Part shown: piece by piece, positions 1 to 5,849 of the stretch
Layout: every line of letters begins with the position of its first letter
Position numbering within the stretch: position 1 is the first letter of the stretch
Virus record (IMG/VR): IMGVR_UViG_3300045257_000140
Span: 1 to 44,684 of that record
Strand: one strand, 5' to 3'
DNA length: 44,684 nt
DNA from: a virus
Position numbers and translations under genes: made by a program
Notes under the pieces: generated by a model
The model's database searches: none
What the model saw: the letters and a program-made list of their open reading frames with translations, nothing else
Told to the model about the DNA's origin: nothing

Positions 1-342
1 GCCACCAAAAGGAACGAATCGTGTTTTCTCCGGATGCTTTTCTAGCAGCCCGGCGTCGTGCGTCAAGAGCATGTCCAGCTCCGGAAGTAGACTTTCGGCG
101 ATGAGGTAATTCTTCGGCCGGTACTCGCGGCATTCGAGTAGCCATCCGATCGTCACCTTGCTTTCGAGGACGGAGAGGACGTTGCTGTTGCACAGGAGAT
201 CGTCCGTGATGAGCGTCACGCCATGCCATGTCAGGCGGTTGCGGACATACTGAACCCGGCGAGCCGTCTTGCCATGAACGCTGGAGCCAGCGCCGCCTAG
301 ATTGTGGCTGAACGCCGAGTCAAATAAATTGCAGGTCATCAT
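1..342 (-). CDS. GT10-like fucosyltransferase, N-terminal part (runs off the window)
   Basis: The first 114 codons of a glycosyltransferase, cut by the window edge. The protein is nearly the same as the N-terminus of the complete GT10-like gene at 43303-44133, with changes concentrated in the first ~15 residues. Its ATG (342) overlaps the stop of the ColD-like gene in an ATGA arrangement, so the two are probably translationally coupled. If the contig is circular, the gene continues at 43794 and this is an allele of the same locus rather than a second gene. Confidence 0.75.
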   Translation of the reverse strand, partial: MMTCNLFDSAFSHNLGGAGSSVHGKTARRVQYVRNRLTWHGVTLITDDLLCNSNVLSVLESKVTIGWLLECREYRPKNYLIAESLLPELDMLLTHDAGLLEKHPEKTRFVPFGG

Positions 343-768
343 GGCCTGAACTCGCGCAAGACTTCCGGAAGCAGATCGATCTGCTCCGGCGTCATCTGCG
401 GATGGATGCCGACATAGCACGCATGGTCGTGCAGGAAATTCGCTCCCGTCAGCGGTCCGGCGATGCGATGCTTGATCTTCTGCAAGGCGGGCTGTCGCGC
501 CATGTTCCCGGCGACGAGCGGCCGATTCTCAATGCCGTGCGCTTCGAGGTGCGTCAGGAGCTTCGCCTTGAAGTCGCCGCGGCAGACCAGCGGGAAGGCG
601 AACGGGACGGCGCCCGGCTGCCACTTGATCGGCTGGAAATGGTCCTGGTTGAGCGCCGCAGTCCAGATCCGCGCGATGGACCGGCGCGCATGAACCCACG
701 GTTCGCGCTTGGCGAACTGCACCAGGCCGATAGCCGCGCGCACATCATCTCCGCGCAAGTTATAGCCG
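1..768. repeat. Left copy of imperfect terminal repeat
   Basis: This stretch is repeated at 43795-44684. The first ~120 bases match almost perfectly and the ColD-like part (339-768) aligns without gaps, with scattered mostly third-position differences. The right copy is longer by about 122 bases because a 42-codon ORF lies between the two shared genes. The arrangement fits a circularly permuted or circular genome whose two contig ends come from variants, or a true tandem duplication. Confidence 0.9.
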
Positions 769-1607
769 ACCTCGCCGAACAGGAAGCGCGGATCGATGGA
801 GGGATTCGCGGCCTCTAACTGCTTGCGCATTTCCGGCAACAGGTCACGACTCAAGCCGTGAGACCGGATAGAGCGTAGCCGCGAGGCATCCTCTGCATCT
901 CGGCAGAGCACCATGCCGCCTTCAATGGTCGTGATGTGGTGTGAGATATAGAAAGAGAAGGTGCCGAAGCGGCCGAAGGTGCCGACTTTCTGGCCGCCGA
1001 TGTCACTATCCAGGGCTTCGCAGCAATCCTCGAAGGCCCTATCCCGACAGGCGCCCCCCAGCGTTGTGGTAATGGTCCCCGGTGGGTCATCGATGAGCCT
1101 GCGGAAATTATGATTCCCCAAGAGATAAACCAGGACTACCCCACCCACGGGATGATCGATTCGCTGATATGCAACGCATAGCGTCTCCGGGTCGACATCG
1201 GCGATAACGGGAATGATCCCATGCTGCGCCATGGGCCATATGGTCGTCGGCCAGCCCACTGCTGGGACCATCAAATCGTCTCCCGCCTTCAGTCCTAGAC
1301 CGGCCATCGCCAGTAGATTCGCCGAGCTGCCGCTGTTGCAGAAGACGGCATCCGCAGAGCCATGCGCCTTGGCAAAGGCATCCTCGAATGCCCGCACGCG
1401 CCAGCCCTGCGTCACCGGCCCGCAGATGAGCGCCTCCAAGGCCGCAGCGATCTCCTCGACGCCTAGGGCCTCTGGGCTCACCAGCGGCAGGCGATATTTG
1501 CTCGGCTGGATGGGATAGGCATCACGGAGCCGCTGGGCGGCTTGCAGAAAATCGGGGTGGCCGATCAATCTGGCGCCCCGCCAAAAACGCGACCACACTT
1601 GAGGCAT
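339..1607 (-). CDS. ColD/RfbH-like PLP-dependent sugar 3-dehydratase (DegT/DnrJ family)
   Basis: A fold-type I PLP enzyme of the DegT/DnrJ/EryC1 family (422 aa from ATG 1607). It has the phosphate-binding stretch NSGSSANLL, the GDD..VPAVGW region and EDCCEAL. At the place where aminotransferases carry the Schiff-base lysine (SFHxxK) it reads SFYISHHITTIEGG, so lysine is replaced by histidine. That swap defines the 3-dehydratases ColD and RfbH/E1, which remove the C3 hydroxyl of a nucleotide-linked 4-keto-6-deoxy sugar. The C-terminal GIENRPLVAGN and GYNLRGDD motifs also fit ColD. The open frame extends to 1703; ATG 1607 overlaps the preceding small gene by 43 bp, and a TTG at 1568 (TTGA overlap) is an alternative start. 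Family is secure; the exact substrate (GDP- or CDP-sugar) is inferred. Confidence 0.85.
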   Translation of the reverse strand: MPQVWSRFWRGARLIGHPDFLQAAQRLRDAYPIQPSKYRLPLVSPEALGVEEIAAALEALICGPVTQGWRVRAFEDAFAKAHGSADAVFCNSGSSANLLAMAGLGLKAGDDLMVPAVGWPTTIWPMAQHGIIPVIADVDPETLCVAYQRIDHPVGGVVLVYLLGNHNFRRLIDDPPGTITTTLGGACRDRAFEDCCEALDSDIGGQKVGTFGRFGTFSFYISHHITTIEGGMVLCRDAEDASRLRSIRSHGLSRDLLPEMRKQLEAANPSIDPRFLFGEVGYNLRGDDVRAAIGLVQFAKREPWVHARRSIARIWTAALNQDHFQPIKWQPGAVPFAFPLVCRGDFKAKLLTHLEAHGIENRPLVAGNMARQPALQKIKHRIAGPLTGANFLHDHACYVGIHPQMTPEQIDLLPEVLREFRP

Positions 1608-1741
1608 CGGAAACAACCGTGGCGATCCAGCGCCCCGTCGAGGCCGACACTCAGCGAATCGCCGAAATAAATTCGCTCCGAATGCCGAGTATTCCACCAA
1701 CACTTGATCGTCTTCCAGGTTTGACGCCCGGCTCGTTTCAT
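1565..1741 (-). CDS. Small CxxCxxC-type protein (58 aa)
   Basis: Starts at ATG 1741, which overlaps the stop of the GT11 gene (ATGA) and has a clear GGGAGG upstream. The C-terminal segment CFRCLKCGRVF looks like a half zinc ribbon; the N-terminus is basic and aromatic. It overlaps the start of the ColD-like gene. No family recognised. It may be a small zinc protein of the many carried by this phage. Confidence 0.6.
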   Translation of the reverse strand: MKRAGRQTWKTIKCWWNTRHSERIYFGDSLSVGLDGALDRHGCFRCLKCGRVFGGAPD

Positions 1742-2475
1742 AGAACCTCCCAAGATTCAGGGCAGAGATCTGTCGTGTCCCAGCCGGCCTTGGCTGGGCC
1801 GAACCATCTGCGAGGAAAGATCACCCGCTTGGCAGGATTCGGATTCAGCCACGCCCCCCACCAGCTATAGCTTGAATTCGCTATTATGTTGTGATCGCAG
1901 AGGATCATCCTCTGGAGATCCCGGTCTGGGCTGAACCCTTCCGAGAACTCCACATCCTTGCCGGCGAGATTCGCCCTGCACCACTCGATGTCATCGGAGA
2001 ACACAATGAAGTGGGCACCGGGGAACTGCGCCATCGCTTGTCGGTAATACTCAACCGAGCAAGGCGGGTGATGATGCGGGAAGGTCAGATAGTCTCCGCG
2101 CCTGACATGAATGGAGACCCAGTCCTTGAACCGAGGCCACCCGACAGGATCGCGGAAGGTGAACTCCTGTCTGATCTGCTCGGCATAGGGCGCGAAATAC
2201 TTTTCGGACTGGAAATAGCCAGAGAGGAGCGTCCAGTCGGGCAGATCCCAAAACTCAGGGGCGAAGTGAAAATGGGGCTCCTCGAACCACTTGCTCGATG
2301 GAATGGCCATCACCGGTTCACTGAGGGCATGCAGATTGAATATCTGATGCAGGTCCGGCTTATTCCTCGGGAAGGCGCAATCGACTCCGCGATGCAAGCT
2401 CAGCGCCTTCGTGGCCGCGTATTGGAAAAGTTCGTTCCCCAAGTGGCCATAATATCCGGGCCGATAGGCGATCAT
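1738..2475 (-). CDS. GT11-family alpha-1,2-fucosyltransferase-like glycosyltransferase
   Basis: 245 aa from ATG 2475, which overlaps the upstream stop as ATGA. The N-terminal GHLGNELFQYAATKAL, the central SIHVRRGDYLTF and the late SSYSWWGAWL and VIFPRRWFG motifs are the standard GT11 set (O-antigen alpha-1,2-fucosyltransferases; some bacterial members transfer colitose instead). The longer open frame up to 2586 lacks family similarity and was not used. It sits upstream of a ColD-like 3-dehydratase, which makes a fucose- or 3-deoxyfucose-type donor likely. Family assignment is firm; donor and acceptor are inferred. Confidence 0.88.
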   Translation of the reverse strand: MIAYRPGYYGHLGNELFQYAATKALSLHRGVDCAFPRNKPDLHQIFNLHALSEPVMAIPSSKWFEEPHFHFAPEFWDLPDWTLLSGYFQSEKYFAPYAEQIRQEFTFRDPVGWPRFKDWVSIHVRRGDYLTFPHHHPPCSVEYYRQAMAQFPGAHFIVFSDDIEWCRANLAGKDVEFSEGFSPDRDLQRMILCDHNIIANSSYSWWGAWLNPNPAKRVIFPRRWFGPAKAGWDTTDLCPESWEVL

Positions 2476-2693
2476 TCGTGGGCGCAGTGGAAGTAACAGA
2501 CCCCATCGATCTGGCAGGTATCCACCAGCGGCGAGCAGATGACCTTCGCCTCTCCATGTCCGGTCCATGGGTAGCAAGTCTGGCAACCTTGCTGATCCAT
2601 GACGCTCGGCAGCGGTGAATTGTCCGAATCGTGATGCCGACCTGAGCAGGCAAGGGCGAGAACTGAAATCAGCAGAACCGCGATCGTCTTCAT
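2472..2693 (-). CDS. Small secreted or lipoprotein-like cysteine-rich protein (73 aa)
   Basis: Starts at ATG 2693 with a strong GGGAGGAAAC ribosome-binding site. It begins with a short charged end and a hydrophobic stretch, MKTIAVLLISVLALACSG, which looks like a signal peptide with an imperfect lipobox (LALAC). The mature part has six further cysteines, including CQTC and CYFHC, as in a small disulfide-bonded exported protein. It leads directly into the GT11 gene (ATGA). Function unknown; a surface-exclusion or envelope role is possible. Confidence 0.65.
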   Translation of the reverse strand: MKTIAVLLISVLALACSGRHHDSDNSPLPSVMDQQGCQTCYPWTGHGEAKVICSPLVDTCQIDGVCYFHCAHE

Positions 2694-2827
2694 GTTTCCT
2701 CCCGAGGCTTCCTCTTCCTCCAGCGAGCGTTCACGGCATCCCGCATCAGACGCGAGCGCTCTTCCTTCGGCACGTCTTTCCACCGCTTCCTGCCAAGCAC
2801 CCGGGCGGCGCGATCCTTCTTCTTCAT
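2690..2827 (-). CDS. Small basic protein (45 aa), LGRKxW...EERSRLMRDAVNARW type
   Basis: A short ORF from ATG 2827 whose stop overlaps the next start (ATGA). The segment LGRKRWKDVPKEERSRLMR followed by NARWRKRK resembles the small basic proteins or domains with LGRKGG..LTPEERSE..ARKAA.ARW found in many phages and plasmids, whose function is not established. It has no clear Shine-Dalgarno, but a good promoter places the predicted transcript start at or within two bases of the ATG. Confidence 0.55.
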   Translation of the reverse strand: MKKKDRAARVLGRKRWKDVPKEERSRLMRDAVNARWRKRKPREET

Positions 2828-3119
2828 ACGACCGCACGTTAAGCCATACAAGCGGACGTGTCAACGGAATTTTTATGTTATGATCCCGCTGCCTCCGCAG
2901 CACGGAAGGACGTGCCGCACATGAGGGGTTGGGGCTCCCTTCAGTTGAGCCTCTGGCCGGCCCTAACTCATGGAGCGTGGGGATTCCAAAGCCGGATATC
3001 GAGGCCGGCCGGAGGTTCATAAATCCGCCTCCGGTGTCCATCTGTCACGCTGTATGGTAGTGGGTCAGTTTGAAATCGCCCACCTTGACCCCCTCGCAGG
3101 GGCGCAAGCGGAGGTCGCC
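2828..3119. other. Divergent intergenic region (292 bp)
   Basis: Contains the leftward promoter at 2864-2836 and, on the plus strand, a -10-like TATGAT at 2879-2884 with no convincing -35. A small hairpin (GCACG 2900-2904, CGTGC 2911-2915) and a GGCCGGCC pair follow. No ORF with coding character seen until ATG 3120. Confidence 0.5.
2836..2864 (-). promoter_or_regulatory. Sigma70-like promoter of the glycan operon
   Basis: Reading leftward, TTGACA (2864-2859), 17 bases, then TAACGT (2841-2836). The expected start point is about 2828-2829, next to ATG 2827, so the message would be nearly leaderless. CACGT and ACGTG arms flank the spacer (2835-2839 and 2856-2860), a possible operator. Confidence 0.55.
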
Positions 3120-3548
3120 ATGGTGGTCAGCCCGCCCGTAAGAAAGGCTATCGAAGCAGAGATCGCGCATCTTGAAGCGCAACGTCAGAAACTCGACCTA
3201 AAAATCGAGGCGCTGCGAGAGATGATCATGCCGACGACCGCCCCCACGCAGCCGAAGGGGCGCAAGGTGTCGGCGGTTCGTCATGCGACGCCCGAAAAGG
3301 AAGTCGCTGGGGGCAACGGGCATGGACCTGGGCTTAGGGCGATGCTCGTCAATGCCCTCTCACTGGCTCCGCATGGGCTCAATCTCGACGGCGCAGTTCA
3401 GAAAATTGAAGGGATGGGGTTCCGGCCCAACGGGACGACTCCCGTTCGCGTGCGAATCACGGCCGAGCTGTATCGCCTGAAAAGAGAAGGCAAGGTGATC
3501 AAGAAGGGACGGGATTTCAGACTTCTGGAGGCGACAGCCTCCCAATAA
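3120..3548 (+). CDS. Hypothetical protein with coiled-coil N-terminus and wHTH-like C-terminus (142 aa)
   Basis: Start at ATG 3120, six bases after GGAGG. Residues ~8-35 form a charged helix (EAEIAHLEAQRQKLDLKIEAL) that looks like a coiled coil. A low-complexity linker follows, and the last ~65 residues (LRAMLVNALSLAPHGLNLDG through ELYRLKREGKVIKKGRDFRLL) look like a winged helix, with KREGKVIKKGRDF as the wing. It is a lone gene between a divergent promoter and a hairpin, so a regulator role is plausible but inferred. Confidence 0.65.
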   Translation: MVVSPPVRKAIEAEIAHLEAQRQKLDLKIEALREMIMPTTAPTQPKGRKVSAVRHATPEKEVAGGNGHGPGLRAMLVNALSLAPHGLNLDGAVQKIEGMGFRPNGTTPVRVRITAELYRLKREGKVIKKGRDFRLLEATASQ

Positions 3549-3554
3549 CGCAAA

Positions 3555-3599
3555 AGCCCCGGAGCGCCTCTCTTAGCAGGAGGTCGGCGCCCCAGGGCT
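3555..3599. terminator. Terminator-like hairpin after the 142-aa gene
   Basis: AGCCC (3555-3559) and GCGCC (3564-3568) pair with GGCGC (3586-3590) and GGGCT (3595-3599). There is no U-tract on the plus strand; read leftward the stem is followed by TTTTGCG, so it would terminate better from the right. Confidence 0.45.
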
Positions 3600-3720
3600 C
3601 AATGTCGGAGGACCCGTGAAAGGCCCTCAGAGCGGCCGGAATATACCACCCTCTCTGTCTGTCTGCAATAGGGGAACGTGGTATCCGCAGCCGCCTACCC
3701 GTCCACCGCCATGAAACACA

Positions 3721-3770
3721 AAGGGCTTAGCGGTCCGGCTTTGCCGTGCTGCCCGGACTGCTAAGCCCTT
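3721..3770. other. Perfect 18-bp stem hairpin just before the tRNA
   Basis: The 50 bases form an 18-bp stem (one G-U pair) around a 14-base loop: AAGGGCTTAGCGGTCCGG against CCGGACTGCTAAGCCCTT. It lies 8 bases upstream of the tRNA and no U-tract follows. It may be a terminator, an RNA-processing signal or a regulatory RNA. Bases 3600-3720 show nothing else recognisable. Confidence 0.6.
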
Positions 3771-3778
3771 CCTGTGTC

Positions 3779-3863
3779 GCGGTGGCTCGCCTATTGGTGT
3801 AGGCAAGCGGCTGTTAACCGCCTCTCCTGACCGAGATTGCGGGTTCGAATCCCGTCCACCGCG
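3779..3863 (+). tRNA. tRNA-Asn (GTT) with a long variable arm
   Basis: A 7-bp acceptor (GCGGTGG 3779-3785 with CCACCGC 3856-3862), D arm GCCT/AGGC with GG in the loop, anticodon loop CTGTTAA (3811-3817, anticodon GTT) on a GCGG/CCGC stem, and T arm GCGGG-TTCGAAT-CCCGT. The variable region is 16 bases (3823-3838) and can pair TCTC with GAGA. Asn tRNAs normally have a short variable loop, so this one has a class II shape. Positions 8-9 are also unusual. CCA is not encoded. Confidence 0.8.
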
Positions 3864-3948
3864 CGCACGGGACCGTTCCGGCGGAAATCATACGCACAGA
3901 ACTGCGGAAAGCAACAAGAGCCTTGCGCCAGATTGACGCATGGAATAC

Positions 3949-3976
3949 TTGACACAGCGCCAAAAAGGCGTATAAG
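3949..3976 (+). promoter_or_regulatory. Strong sigma70-like promoter for the late (virion) genes, with internal palindrome
   Basis: TTGACA (3949-3954), 16 bases, TATAAG (3971-3976). The spacer contains CGCC-AAAAA-GGCG, a perfect inverted repeat in the place where a repressor or activator could sit. The first gene downstream is the putative small terminase at 4024. Confidence 0.7.
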
Positions 3977-4023
3977 CCTGTCTGTGAGAGTTACAAAAGG
4001 TAACGCTCGCCGGTGGGTTACGA

Positions 4024-4644
4024 GTGGAAGAGCCTCCCGACAGCCCCTCCGCGCCGCCTGAAGAGCCGCAGCCGCAGACTCCCGCGCCGAAGGTCTATGA
4101 AGGCAAGCCGGTGCCGCGCGAACCGAATGGCCGCGTGGCCCGCACGGCGCCGGTCCCTGAAGGCGAGACCATCGGAACGCCGGAACAGATCACGGCGCTG
4201 ACCATTCGCTTGGCCGAGATTAATTGCCAGCCAATGACGCCCGCGAACAAAAAACTCCGCAAGCTCGTGAATATGGAAAGAACCCGCCTGATGCGCCGGC
4301 GGCATCGCGCCTATCGCGACAAGCTAAAATTGCGCCTCATAAAAGCCCAGACCGCCGAGAAGGTTGCCCGCAGATCGATCGATGAAGCAGCGGCGGCCGT
4401 TGATGGCACAGCGAAGATCATGGGGCGTTGCCTGGAGAGGCTAGGCAAGGTTGCAGTTGATGAACTGATCCCATTCCTCGCCGAGAAACTCAAATCCGAG
4501 GACAAGAAGGAAGCATTCCAGTCGTCGGTTCTGCTCTGCGATCTCACCAAGGGAATGCTTGAACTAGCCAAGCGCGGCTCCGAGCAGAAGCGGAAGGCAG
4601 AGAAGGTCATCGCTAGCTGGCCCGAAGAAGGGGCTAAGTCGTAA
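4024..4644 (+). CDS. Putative terminase small subunit
   Basis: 206 aa from GTG 4024, following GGTGGG; no ATG is available in frame. The first ~60 residues are proline-rich and disordered. The middle is basic (LRKLVNMERTRLMRRRHRAYR), and the last ~90 are helical, with DEAAAAVDGTAKIMGRCLER. No textbook helix-turn-helix was recognised. The call rests on position: it is the first gene after the late promoter and its TAA overlaps the ATG of the large subunit (TAATG). It would bind the packaging site and regulate TerL. Another DNA-binding packaging factor is possible. Confidence 0.55.
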   Translation: MEEPPDSPSAPPEEPQPQTPAPKVYEGKPVPREPNGRVARTAPVPEGETIGTPEQITALTIRLAEINCQPMTPANKKLRKLVNMERTRLMRRRHRAYRDKLKLRLIKAQTAEKVARRSIDEAAAAVDGTAKIMGRCLERLGKVAVDELIPFLAEKLKSEDKKEAFQSSVLLCDLTKGMLELAKRGSEQKRKAEKVIASWPEEGAKS

Positions 4645-5849
4645 TGGAAATCCAACTCCCCGCCCTCTGGCCGCACCAAAAAGCCTTCGTGGACGATCCG
4701 GTTCAGTTCACTGTCTGCAAGAGCGCCACGAAGTGCGGAAAGACGACCGCTAGTTCCTGGTGGCTTGCGCGCGAGGCAATGCAGAAACCCGGCGGCCTCT
4801 TCTGGTGGGTGGGGCCTACGAACGACGTGGGCCTCATCGGATACAAGACGGTGCTCCACCTTCTTTCCGCGGCCATCGTCAAGAAGCAAGAACGGCCTTG
4901 GAAGTTCTACATCGAAAACGGCTCATGCATTGCTCTCAAGAGCGCGCAGGAACCGGAGCACCTGATGGGCGCTGGCGTGAATGGTGGCGTCCTCGATGAA
5001 GCCGGCCTGAAGGAATACGACAAGGCATGGCCGAACATCAAGACAACGATCTCAGCTACCCGCGCGCCCCTGAAGATCATCGGGAATCCCGGCGATGCCG
5101 GTCAGTTCATGGACCGCGCCGAGCGGTGGGGCCTCGATCCTTCGATGCCGGAGTGGTCTTTCCATCGCTGGAAGTTCCTCGATCGGCCCACGGCGACGGA
5201 GTCGGATCTCGATCAGGCGAAGCGCGAACTCGGCGAGGATTCGACGGAATATCGCCGCTACTATCTCGGCGAGACGATCCATGGCTCCGGTTCCTTCTTC
5301 CATAACCTCGATGCGGTTTCGACCGGAACGATCGAGGAGCCGAAGCCGGGCCGCCAGTATCTCCTCGGCGTTGATCCCTGTATCCGCTCTGACTTCTTCG
5401 TCGCTTCGGTCTGGGATGTGCAGGCACGTCGTCAGGTCTATTACTCGCGGCACAAGGGAACCCCGCCCGAGCAGCAGGAAGAGGAAACGAACCGGGTCGC
5501 GCTGCTCTATAACAATGCCGCGATCGTGATCGAAGTGAACGGTCCAGGCGGTCCGATCGCCCGCAGCCTCATGATCCGTGGCCGCGCGGTCTATCCCTTC
5601 GAGACCACCGGCAAGAGCAAGCCGGAATGCCTCTACGAGTACCGCTCCGACATCGCGCATGGCACCGTGACGCTGCTCGCTGATGAATACCAGAAGCAGG
5701 AGCACATCGCCTATCAGATGCGGACTACGCACATCGGCACCGTGAAGTTCGGATCTCCCCATGGCGGTTTCGATGACATGGTGATGGCGAACGCCATCGC
5801 GAATAATGGCCTCAAGCGCGCAGTCGTGCCGAGCGTGACATGGCTCTAG
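4644..5849 (+). CDS. terL: Terminase large subunit (packaging ATPase and nuclease)
   Basis: 401 aa. N-terminal ATPase with Walker A SATKCGKTT (residues 27-35, K33) and Walker B GGVLDEA (D118, E119). The C-terminal RNase H-like nuclease has acidic residues in LLGVDP (D244), IVIEVN (E297) and GGFDDM (D377/D378). It drives DNA into the prohead through the portal and cuts the concatemer. At ~400 aa it is at the short end for the family but has all motifs. Its stop overlaps the portal start by 10 bp. Confidence 0.93.
   Translation: MEIQLPALWPHQKAFVDDPVQFTVCKSATKCGKTTASSWWLAREAMQKPGGLFWWVGPTNDVGLIGYKTVLHLLSAAIVKKQERPWKFYIENGSCIALKSAQEPEHLMGAGVNGGVLDEAGLKEYDKAWPNIKTTISATRAPLKIIGNPGDAGQFMDRAERWGLDPSMPEWSFHRWKFLDRPTATESDLDQAKRELGEDSTEYRRYYLGETIHGSGSFFHNLDAVSTGTIEEPKPGRQYLLGVDPCIRSDFFVASVWDVQARRQVYYSRHKGTPPEQQEEETNRVALLYNNAAIVIEVNGPGGPIARSLMIRGRAVYPFETTGKSKPECLYEYRSDIAHGTVTLLADEYQKQEHIAYQMRTTHIGTVKFGSPHGGFDDMVMANAIANNGLKRAVVPSVTWL

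Noticed and set aside
2476-2586. Longer start for the GT11 gene
   Set aside because: The added residues are the other frame of the upstream small gene and match nothing in the family; ATG 2475 gives an ATGA junction.
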